NCBI GenBank assembly: GCA_023362775.1
Contig: JALMGJ010000029.1
Span: forward strand, 5,274,768 to 5,338,767
Reading direction: 5' to 3'
Source: Charina bottae
Taxonomy: Eukaryota > Chordata > Lepidosauria > Squamata > Charinaidae
Length of the DNA: 64,000 nt
Position numbers and translations under genes: made by a program. Below, in pieces: positions 47,201 to 55,712 of this stretch; the first letter of the stretch is position 1; each line of letters opens with the position of its first letter. The notes beneath the pieces were generated by a model. It was given only the letters and a program-made list of their open reading frames with translations, had not been told where the DNA came from and did not search any database.

Positions 47201-50200
47201 TCACTTTCATGGACCTATCCTGGCATGTGAAAAAATATATATAATAGGAGATATTCAGGTGGATTTAAGCTGTCCCTATACATATTTCAGTTAATATTCT
47301 TCCCATAGCAAACTTTTCCCCCTCGCTTTAACATCCCCATTTCAGAAGAAATAAGCTCATGTGAAGTTCAAAATGAATTTCATTTCTAAGTTCCCCATTC
47401 TACAGGATTCCATGCTCTGACATTATAACTCCTCTTGTATTTAATAAGTCCCATCCACCTCTTGCTACTGGACTAGCACCCTGACATCACAAGAAAAGTC
47501 ACAAAATTCTTATATATCACTCTGGCACTGTGTTAGAACCTGTCACGACAAGATTAGCCTATGTTATTGCTTACTGATAATGTCATGTCTCATGGAAATA
47601 CATCCTGCCTCCTATGCTGTTCCACATCTACATCAAACCACAGACAGAGGTCATCTCAAACATATGGACTGAATGAGAGTGAAATAATTAGAATTAGAGC
47701 CAGTTTGGTCTAGTGGTTAAGGTGCTGGGCTAGAAATCAGGAGACTGAGAGTTCTAGTCCCGCCTGAGGCATGGAAGCCAGCTGGGTGACCTTGGGCCAG
47801 TCATTCTCTCCCAGCCCTAGGAAGGAGCCAATGGCAAACCAGGAGACTGAGAGTTATAGTCCCGCCTGAGGCATGGAAGCTGGCTGGGTGACCTTGGGCC
47901 AGTCCCTGTCTCTCAGCCCTAGGAAGGAGCCAATGGCAAACCAGGAGACTGAGAGTTCTAGTCCCGCCTGAGGCTTGAAAGCCAGCTGGGTGACCTTGGG
48001 CCAGTCCCTGTCTCTCAGCCCTAGGAAGGAGCCAATGGCAAACCAGGAGACTGAGAGTTCTAGTCCCGCCTGAGGCTTGAAAGCCAGCTGGGTGACCTTG
48101 GGCCAGTCCCTGTCTCTCAACCCTAGGAAGGAACCAATGGCAAACCAGGAGACTGAGAATTCTAGTCCCGCCTGAGGCATGGAAGCCGGCTGGGTGACCT
48201 TGGGCCAGTCATTCTCTCCCAGCCCTAGGAAGGAGCCAATGGCAAACCAGGAAACTGAGAGTTCTAGTCCCGCCTGAGGCATGGAAGCCAGCTGGGTGAC
48301 CTTGGGCCAGTCACTCTCTCCCAGCCCTAGGAAGGAGCCAATGGCAAACCAGGAGACTGAGAGTTATAGTCCCACCTGAGGCATGGAAGCCGGCTGGGTG
48401 ACCTTGGGCCAGTCCGTCTCTCAGCCCTAGGAAGGAGCCAATGGCAAACCAGGAGACTGAGAGTTCTAGTCCCGCCTGAGGCTGAAAGCCGGCTGGGTGA
48501 CCTTGGGCCAGTCCGTCTCTCAGCCCTAGGAAGGAGCCAATGGCAAACCAGGAGACTGAGAGTTCTAGTCCCGCCTGAGGCTTGAAAGCCAGCTGGGTGA
48601 CCTTGGGCCAGTCCCTGTCTCTCAACCCTAGGAAGGAACCAATGGCAAACCAGGAGACTGAGAATTCTAGTCCCGCCTGAGGCATGGAAGCCGGCTGGGT
48701 GACCTTGGGCCAGTCATTCTCTCCCAGCCCTAGGAAGGAGCCAATGGCAAACCAGGAAACTGAGAGTTCTAGTCCCGCCTGAGGCATGGAAGCCAGCTGG
48801 GTGACCTTGGGCCAGTCACTCTCTCCCAGCCCTAGGAAGGAGCCAATGGCAAACCAGGAGACTGAGAGTTATAGTCCCACCTGAGGCATGGAAGCCGGCT
48901 GGGTGACCTTGGGCCAGTCCGTCTCTCAGCCCTAGGAAGGAGCCAATGGCAAACCAGGAGACTGAGAGTTCTAGTCCCGCCTGAGGCTGAAAGCCGGCTG
49001 GGTGACCTTGCGCCAGTCCGTCTCTCAGCCCTAGGAAGGAGCCAATGGCAAACCAGGAGACTGAGAGTTCTAGTCCCGCCTGAGGCTTGAAAGCCGGCTG
49101 GGTGACCTTGGGCCAGTCCCTGTCTCTCAGCCCAACTCACCTCACAGGGTTGCTGTTGTGGGGAAAATAGGAGGAGGAAGGAGTATTAGGTATGTTCGCC
49201 GCCTTGAGTTATTTAGAAAAATAATAAAGGCAGAATAAAAATTAAATTTAATTAATTTAAATTAATTTAAATTAATTAATTAATTAATAACAGGCAAGAC
49301 ACAGATGCTGTTAGTCAACGAACAGACTAGAGTTCAGACCATTCCTGATAGGAGGACGCTCCATATGAAAGAGCAGGTCTGCAGTCTGGGAATGCCTCCT
49401 GAACCCCTTTGTCTCTGGATTCCCCACTGGCAATTTTGGGAAGGAGTGCATTTGTACAATCACATCTAATATACCACCTAGAAACATTCCTGAGTCAGTC
49501 AGACCGAACAGCAGTTGCCCAGGCCTTGGCTACATCCCCACTTGACTTCTGCAGTGCATTATACGTGGGCCTATCCTTTGAGGAATGTCTGAAAGCTTTT
49601 ATTGGTATAAACTAGAACCACCAGACTCCAAAGCAGTGCACAATACTGGAAGTGGATTATGCTGAATGACCTACACTGGTCACCAGTTATTTTCTGAACC
49701 CAATAGCAAGTTTAAAGCTCTAAATGGCTTGGGACCTAACTAGTCACATCACTGGATCAACATAAAAGCATTTGGCATAAGCAAACGAACTGACTGCAGG
49801 GCCATCTAGTTCAATATGAATGCATCTGGACATTAAATCCAGCAAGATGCTCTCACTTTCCAAAGTCCACCTTTTGGCCGCACAGGAAAAGTATCTTCTG
49901 TGTTGTTCCCAAGCTATGAAATGTGCTCAGCCTGTTTTCTGATTTTGTCTCTCACCAGTCTTTTCAATCTGAATTCACTGACCGTGGTTTTAACTGTTCT
50001 TATTCAGATTTTGTGTAGTGTAGTTTGTCTTCTTAGCCATCGCAAAAGCCCTCTGAGCTAAAAGGCATCATGTAAATTAAATAAATGATCATCATCCCTT
50101 CTGGTGATCAATAGTAAAAAGGAAAACAAAGGTAACATAATGCCTAATATATGTTGCAATAGGTTTCTATTAATTATCAGGCATGAATTCAGCTACTATT

Positions 50201-50518
50201 ATTATTAGCAAAATACTCTGGGACTGGACCACATCCTGATCTCTACAAGAACTATTAGCCTGCCAGATTTCCAGAAGGACATCGGAACAACAACTGGAAA
50301 GGACAAAGGGCTGAGCATTTGTTTCCCAGTAACACTCATTGTCGGTTGCCCTAGGAAAGCACAATCAAAGATAACCTGCTTTAGCTCCAATAACCAGACT
50401 AAGGACTCCAATCATGTGTGCATGTGTCTTGTACAGTATTGGTGAGTTTGGATTACTATTATTTTTAAGTGAATTTCTGTGCAACTTTTCAGTTCCTTTA
50501 AAAATCAAGGCAGCTTAT

Positions 50519-50609
<91 letters not shown>

Positions 50610-51615
50610 CACAAAATATAAACTAAAACAAGATTAATATAATGAAAATTAAACACAGAAATCACGTTGCATGCTGGTTGCCTGGCAGGTAAACATACAT
50701 GTGTGACAGTAGCACTTCGGTAAGTGTTAAGGGCATGACCAGGAAATGCTTTCGAGAGAAGGGCGTGTGTGGAATAGTCTTCCCCCCTCATTGGGGGTGG
50801 GCAGATTTTGTTGGCTCCAGGATACACCGGGCATTGCAAGGCATTTGAAAGGCCCCCCGCATCCAATGGAAACACCAGTGGAGGGCTCAAAAATGTGCAA
50901 ATTCAGCCATCTGGATTTATAACCTATGTTTTATAGCTTGCCATGTTGCACAAACTGAGTTACTTATAATTTATTTGAGAAACCCTCACTAAACAATTTA
51001 TGGCTTTGTGAAATGTGAATTGTATTCCATTATCTCATGGTGCAATTTTCACAAACAGTAGCAAAATATTCCAGGAGGCAAGACAGATGAAAAAGTACAA
51101 ATCTGAGATTATTATACAGAATAGTAAGTGTTAATCTTTAAAATAGGCAATTCTTAAAAATTGTGAAGTCTTACCGCATCAACATGCTTTACTTGCTTAT
51201 ATTCAATTTCATCCCTGTAGCCAGCTTGCTGAAATCTGTATAGATTTTCAACTTCATCCGACCATGTTTTGGCCCGTTGTATGAACTTTGGCTTCATACT
51301 GGCTGTTGCTCCGGAGGCATCACCACTTAATTTGCTGAAAGTGTTTTTTTTTAATTGCAATGACATGCATAAAAAACGAGAACAGAAGAAATGTCAACAA
51401 AATATTGAAACAATTTACTTCCTCAAATGAATAAAATTCTTAATCAACGGATTGTTACCCCGAAGACCCTGCATGATCACCACTTACGTGTCTTCAGGGC
51501 TATCTGCGTCTCTACTGAAGGACGTACCAGGCTTATCTGTCATACATGCTTCTCCAGAGGAGAAAGATGCACAAGCTATATTCTTACTGTCCATGAGCAA
51601 AGCTGAATTTTCCAT
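44131..51615 (-). CDS. MEIG1: MEIG1, meiosis/spermiogenesis-expressed protein 1, three coding exons
   Basis: Small protein needed for sperm formation. In mammals it binds PACRG and acts on the manchette microtubules of elongating spermatids. Coding exons are 51488-51623 (start ATG at 51615), 51175-51334 and 44131-44259. All junctions are AG/GT and the phases agree, giving 138 residues. The core is highly conserved: [20 protein letters not shown] across exons 2-3 and [20 protein letters not shown] in the last exon, ending KLYAY. Mammalian MEIG1 is 88 residues. Here an extra coding exon adds about 55 acidic/Ser-rich residues. A second in-frame ATG at 51297 would give an 83-residue, mammal-sized protein. 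Head to head with DCLRE1C, as in mammals. Confidence 0.93.
46211..46519 (-). other. Candidate exon of unknown identity
   Basis: The minus strand has a good acceptor (TTGTTTTTCAG, ending about 46513) followed by 100 open codons to a TGA at 46211. The protein reads [20 protein letters not shown]... and ...[18 protein letters not shown] do not recognise it. It lies in the long MEIG1 intron on the same strand, and its phase 0 entry would be compatible with splicing from the MEIG1 exon at 51175. It could instead be a decayed retrocopy or chance. Confidence 0.25.
47694..49250 (+). mobile_element. Sauria SINE with an internally expanded tandem array
   Basis: Head GAGCCAGTTTGGTCTAGTGG at 47697 and tail CTCACCTCACAGGGTTGCTG...AATAATAAAGGCAGAATAAA at 49135-49240 are those of a single Sauria SINE. 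Between them the segment B-box to GGGCCAGTC...CCTAGGAAGGAGCCAATGGC is repeated about 13 times. It lies in the last MEIG1 intron. The open frames across it on the minus strand are repeat artefacts. Confidence 0.9.
47740..49130 (+). repeat. SINE-derived minisatellite, about 101-bp unit with 505-bp higher-order repeat
   Basis: Each unit carries GAGAGTTCTAGTCCCGCC (the Pol III B-box region) and GGGTGACCTTGGGCCAGTC. Variant marks (e.g. GACTGAGAATTCTAG at 48151 and 48656) recur 505 bp apart. The block from about 48020 to 48620 is nearly identical to 48525-49125, indicating a recent duplication of five units. Confidence 0.9.
49490..50095 (+). pseudogene. L2/CR1-type LINE RT C-terminal remnant
   Basis: Readable as [17 protein letters not shown] (cf. 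L2/CR1 'VTSRLDYCNALY.GLP'), then [15 protein letters not shown] (LHWLPV) and FKALNGLGP. Old, frameshifted. Confidence 0.65.
50521..50606 (+). repeat. (TG)n(AG)n dinucleotide microsatellite
   Basis: About 15 TG units followed by about 27 AG units with one interruption. Confidence 0.97.
51175..51334 (-). CDS. MEIG1: MEIG1 second coding exon
   Basis: Acceptor AACACTTTCAG, donor GCG|GTAAGA. 53 codons after completing a split Thr codon. Encodes [12 protein letters not shown] and then the conserved KPKF...[15 protein letters not shown]... to VKHVDA. The internal ATG at 51297 aligns with the mammalian N-terminus region. Confidence 0.93.
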
Positions 51616-51623
51616 AGGAGCTT
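51488..51623 (-). CDS. MEIG1: MEIG1 first coding exon (N-terminal extension)
   Basis: Acceptor TTGTTTTTGCAG, donor GACAC|GTAAGT. The first ATG (51615) opens 42 codons plus two bases: [11 protein letters not shown]... to ...DADSPED. The split codon AC|C joins the next exon in frame. Mammalian MEIG1 lacks this segment. Excellent splice sites and an open frame argue that it is real, at least as an alternative N-terminus. Confidence 0.75.
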
Positions 51624-51837
51624 CTGCAAAAACAATAAATATGATATCAGGAATATAAAAGGCAGTCTAGCTAAAAAATGCCTTAAAATCTTCATGGTTT
51701 TGCTTATGTCCATATGTAGTTCTTACTAGACCTTATTTTTTTTCATTCCACGGAGGAAGAAGGTATACATAGGCTTTCTGTACCAGTTGTGAATAAATAT
51801 ATACTGTTGCCTGCACTTTTGATCTACCACCACCATC

Positions 51838-52125
51838 TGTGGGACCGTGGTGGCTCAGTGGTTAAGACGCTGAGTCAGAAGCCATTAAGGCTGACAGCTC
51901 AGCAGTTCGAAACCCAAGAGCGTGAGCGTGCCAGAGTGAGCTACCGGCAATCAGTAAAAATCAGTCCCAGCTCCTGCCAACCTAGCAGTTCAAAAGCATG
52001 CAAATGTGATTAGATAAATTAGGTACCACTCCGATGGGAAAACCACAGGGACATGAAAGGAGCCTCCTTGGGCGTCCCTTGGGCAACGGAAGCGCTTTGC
52101 TGCTTCTGACACGAACGAACACACC
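51838..52125 (+). mobile_element. tRNA-derived SINE, diverged subfamily
   Basis: GGGACCGTGGTGGCTCAGTGG head, CAGCAGTTCGAAACCC B-box, then TAGGTACCACTCCGATGGG but a different 3' end (GGGCAACGGAAGCGCTTTGC). Lies upstream of the MEIG1 coding exons, within the 5' UTR intron. Confidence 0.75.
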
Positions 52126-52709
52126 ACCATCTGTAATTTGAAGTCATCACTTAAGCTAATTAGAGGATACAAGTCATGTTTACTTATCAAAATAGTAATT
52201 TGTGAATGATCTGGAATAGAAAAGATAATCCAAATATTTTACAAATTTCTTAGGACAGGTGAAAATGGTAAGGCCATCTTCAAATGGCATTACTAACAGC
52301 AATTGATTGAATGTTCATAAAAATGCTTTCTGTCAGATGAACTGGGAAAATTTCTATATATCAAGTCTGGGCAAACTATGGGTCACATGCAAAATATAGC
52401 ACCCCTAATACATATACCCATTTGTCCTTTAAAAGCCCTAAAAGGCCTCTATCAAAGGTCTGAAATGTTTGGTCCCATTCACTAAAATGACAGGAAATGT
52501 CAATGGCCACACCCCCTGAGGCCTCCACATAGGTCAGAGAATGTACAGCTCTGAAACCAAAAAAGTTTGCCAATCTCTCTTCTCCCTCTATATAAAATGG
52601 AGTATCTAAAGCACTTGAAATAACAAATGCTTTGATGAAAAGCAAATTAGGTTTAAACCCAAAAGCAAATAGCATATTGCACTTTTTTAAAAAAAGTTGG
52701 TCCTTCTTT

Positions 52710-53330
52710 CTTTACATTTATTATGTGCCATCAAGTTGGTGTTGACTCTTTCCTTGACGATCTGTCCCTAACCTGGTTTTTCAGGTCTTCCAACAGTGAA
52801 TTCATCACCAGGGTAACTGAATCCATCGACTGTGCTGTGCTGTCATCCTCTTTCCTTCCACCTTTCCCAGTATTAGTCTTCTCCAGAGAGCTGGGTCTTG
52901 GCATAACGTGTCCAAAGTAGAATAATTCGAACCTGGTCATTTGTACCTCAAGTGAGAACTCTGGGTTGATTTGTTCAATTTGTTTGCTTTTCCAGCACCA
53001 AAGTTCAAAAGCACCAATATTGCTTCTTCACACTCCAACTTTTGTTCCTTAGAGTGTCACAGGACCATTGCTTGCATTATTCTGATCTTTGAAGGTACAG
53101 ACGCATCATGGCATCTGACTATCTTTTCCTAGGCCTTCATGGCTGTTTTCCCAAGTGCTGGTCTGCAGCTTATTCCTTGACTGCTTGTTCCTTTACTGTT
53201 GATGGTTGATCCTAAAAGGCAGAAGCTATCTACCACTTTGATATCTTCGTTGTCAGTTCTAAGGCTGGTTGTTTTACCTGATGTCATTAGTAAACTGGAA
53301 ATGGTTTCAGAAAGGGATGGCTTTGTTCCA
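52710..53330 (-). pseudogene. RTE/BovB-related LINE remnant
   Basis: Phrases such as TGTGCCATCAAGTTGGTGTTGAC, CTTTTCCAGCACCAAAGTTC and GGTTGATCCTAAAAGGCAG (complement of the RT C-terminal region of RTE-type LINEs). Heavily decayed, about 600 bp. Confidence 0.45.
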
Positions 53331-53389
53331 TCTTGGATGAATTATCTAATAACCCATTTCCATATCTGTGCTTCCTAAATAATTTTATT

Positions 53390-53690
53390 TATTTTTATTT
53401 TATTTATGATTTCAATTTCTATGGCTGCCCACACATACAAGATTCTGGATGGCTTACAGAGATTTGAAAACCAACAGTACAGTCAATCATCCTGGCCTAG
53501 TGCCTATGTAAAGAGCCAGTCTTTAAGGCCCTCTTGAAGGGCAGCAAATTTGGGGCCATACAGAGCTCAGGGGAATGCTTTCCAGAGGGCAGGTGCGGTA
53601 ACAGAGAAGGCTCACTTCCTGGGTCCTGCAGGGTGACGTTGTTTAACATGACACCCCTATCAGATCTTACCTGACAGACACAACTGAAGA
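53390..53690 (-). mobile_element. LINE 3'-end-like fragment (L2/CR1 type)
   Basis: Begins with TTATTTATTTTTATTTTATT and CTGCCCACACATACAAGATTC, continuing AAGGCCCTCTTGAAGGGCAG and GGGAATGCTTTCCAGAGGGC. This resembles reversed tails of CR1/L2 LINEs in reptiles. Family not certain. Confidence 0.45.
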
Positions 53691-53864
53691 TGGAGGTGCC
53701 ACAAAATAGAACATTTAATGCCAATAGTGACATCACTGTCATATAGTGAAGGGGCTTGTGCATCCCAGTGATGAATGCCAGGATGGGGGAAGATATTTTC
53801 AATTTCTCTGTCTGCCACCTTTTCTTTTCCTCTGATCTGACCCCTCTTTTTCTTTCCTCTAGAA

Positions 53865-53995
53865 CAGTGTTTCTCAATCTTGGCAACTTTTAAGAGGTTT
53901 GGACTTTAACTTCCAGAATTATCCCAACCAGCATGGGAGGCATTCTGAGAGTTGAAGTCCACACCTCTTAAAGTTACCCAGGTTGAGAAACACTG
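53865..53995. mobile_element. Palindromic hAT-like MITE
   Basis: CAGTGTTTCTCAATCTTGGC ... ACCCAGGTTGAGAAACACTG. Same family as 16349. Confidence 0.85.
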
Positions 53996-54229
53996 CTGCA
54001 GAAACTCCAGGTAACACGCACAGCACTTCTTCCTCTAATGTCCCTTCCACAACAAGGCAGGTTGGACTGTGAGAGATGGGATTCCTCCATGCGCCCACTC
54101 CCAAATTAGATTTGCTCCAGAGGGCAGGGAGAAATACCACAATCCACTTCCTTCAAATCAAGCAGGTCCAGAGAAGGGACAACCTGCTAAGCTGGTGCAT
54201 ACCATTCCTTCAATTTAACATCCATTGTC

Positions 54230-54350
54230 CTTGCTCTCCTCCAACTTTTCCTCCACAACAGCCCCATGAGGTAGGCTGAACGGGGAGAGAGCGATTGGCC
54301 CTAAGCCATTCTCCATGGCTGAACCTGGGTCTCTCCGCTCCTTCCCACTA
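54230..54350 (-). mobile_element. MIR-like SINE fragment
   Basis: CCACAACAGCCCCATGAGGT...GGCTGAACCTGGGTCTC resembles the squamate MIR/CORE-type SINE. Lies just left of the MITE at 54354. Confidence 0.5.
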
Positions 54351-54353
54351 ACG

Positions 54354-54451
54354 CAGTGTTTCTCAACCTTGGCCATTTTAAGATGTGTGGACATCAACTC
54401 CCAGAATTCCCCAGCCAGGCATCTTAAAACAGCCAAGGTTGAGAAACACTG
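54354..54451. mobile_element. Palindromic hAT-like MITE
   Basis: CAGTGTTTCTCAACCTTGGC ... GCCAAGGTTGAGAAACACTG, short form, same family as 16349. Confidence 0.85.
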
Positions 54452-54453
54452 TA

Positions 54454-54592
54454 ATAATTGGCAGGACAAGCCAGGGTATATAAACAGAGAGCAAGTTCCA
54501 CTCCCTTTTCACACTGAAGATGTTGCCTAGCCTGGCAGTGAAACGTCTGCAAGAAAACAACAAGGCTCAGAGAGCACCATGGACTCCACAAA
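54454..54592 (+). mobile_element. Penelope-like element fragment (family C)
   Basis: Matches the complement of 3493-3640 throughout (GGCAGGACAAGCCAGGGTAT ... AGCACCATGGACTCCACA). Carries a hammerhead-like core. It borders the MEIG1/DCLRE1C promoter region, about 350 bp from the MEIG1 donor. Confidence 0.6.
54505..54555 (+). ncRNA. Hammerhead-ribozyme-like motif (family C), GUC site
   Basis: CTGAAGA (54514-54520), hairpin TTGCC/GGCAG, GAAACGTC (54540-54547). The predicted cleavage triplet is GUC, the classic one. Adjacent A-T and C-G closures fit helix I. One extra base precedes helix II. Confidence 0.48.
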
Positions 54593-54886
54593 CACTGTAC
54601 TAACATGTGGCCAAACTGACCAAACACGTGCAGAACCTCATTCCTGCCGCGCCAGCTCAAATATCGCGATAATCCATCCCGGGAGCGGAGTCCCCACCCG
54701 AAAGGGGCGGGGCTTCTGTACCAGCCAATCAGAAAGGCTATTTCTGAGGGAAGGGAAAGTTAGGGGAGCTCCTTATTTACCTATTATCTCCATCCTCGAC
54801 CACCTCCCCCAGCGGGTCTGTAGCGCTTTGCTTCGCGAAAGGGGAGCTCCGCCTCACCCCACCACCGCACGACGGCCCTGACTTAC

Positions 54887-54940
54887 CCCGGTGAACAGCT
54901 CCCCCACGCACGCCTCGGACAAGCCCCGCCCCCGCAGCGG
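54887..54940 (-). other. MEIG1: Candidate MEIG1 5' untranslated exon
   Basis: A strong donor CACCGGG|GTAAGTC on the minus strand (exon end 54887) lies 61 bp downstream of the X-box. No ATG in frame precedes it, so it would be non-coding and splice to 51623. The 5' boundary is not known. Confidence 0.4.
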
Positions 54941-54947
54941 TTACGCG

Positions 54948-54960
54948 GTTGCTAAGCAAC
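54948..54960. promoter_or_regulatory. RFX X-box motif
   Basis: GTTGCTAAGCAAC: perfect inverted half sites GTTGC and GCAAC with a 3-bp spacer, the RFX-family site. RFX factors drive ciliary and spermiogenesis genes, so it probably serves MEIG1 (and perhaps testis expression of DCLRE1C). Confidence 0.65.
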
Positions 54961-55603
54961 CCCGACGCCCCGCGGGGTTGAACCAATCGGAGCTGCGGGC
55001 TCTTCGTCTCTTTTGGCCAATCAGCAAGTTATAGACTCTAGGTCAAAGGAATACAGCTCCCAGAAGCTCAGGCAGGCGTGAGCAACGTTATAGAACTCCG
55101 GGAATTGTAGTCCAAAACAGTCTGGACTGCGTAGTTCCTTCATTGGTTTATCATTACCGCCGCGGGCTTCAGGTTGGGAAAGGCCGGATCGAGAGCCCCA
55201 TCCAGAAATAGCTGCATACAAGCAAAGGGGAACGAAGACACGCGTCTTGTACATGAAGGCACTTTTGGCTGGGGCAGCCTTCCCCTTCTTTGTTTTTCAG
55301 AGGTGGGCTAATTTTCAGTCAGAATAAAAGGAGATAGTGCTGGGACACTAAAGCTCCACACACCTGAAAAAGGCTGCTCCAGGAGCCACCCGGTGACAGA
55401 TCCCCAGCACGTGTGAACTCTCTCCCTTTAATCAAGGCGGCTCCACCCACAGCCGGCCGCCATGCCCTCCGCGTTCCGTTGGCGCATGAGTCTGCCGAGG
55501 CTTCTCTGTGATTGGGCGCTGCCTCAGCCAATGAGACGGCGGCGGGAAGAGCCTGGCGGAAGTCTGGGCGCGTCCCCGGAGCAGAAGGGCGGCCGGTGGC
55601 GGC

Positions 55604-55712
55604 ATGAGCCGCTTCGGCGGGGTGATGCGGGAGTACCCGCTGCTCTCCATCGACCGCTTCGACCGGGAGAACCTGCGAGCCCGCGCGTACTTCCTCTCCC
55701 ACTGCCATAAGG
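55604..55712 (+). CDS. DCLRE1C: DCLRE1C exon 1 (coding part)
   Basis: Residues 1-36 plus one base. Includes [20 protein letters not shown]. Donor AAGG|GTGAGC. Asp17, His33 and His35 are here. Confidence 0.95.

Larger units (their letters stand above)
54640..55603. promoter_or_regulatory. Probable bidirectional MEIG1/DCLRE1C promoter
   Basis: CpG-rich interval between the MEIG1 5' exon (minus) and the DCLRE1C start (plus). CCAAT boxes at 54725, 54983, 55017, 55511 (as ATTGG) and 55528, GC boxes near 54710 and 54925, and an X-box at 54948. No TATA box at a convincing place. Transcription start points are not defined by sequence alone. Confidence 0.7.

Noticed and set aside
47740..49130. CRISPR-like regular array
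   Set aside because: Vertebrate DNA. Units are contiguous without unique spacers and derive from a SINE.
47854..49140. Long minus-strand open frames of 102-158 codons with a repeated protein motif
   Set aside because: They are translations of the SINE-derived tandem array. Repeat structure and position explain them.
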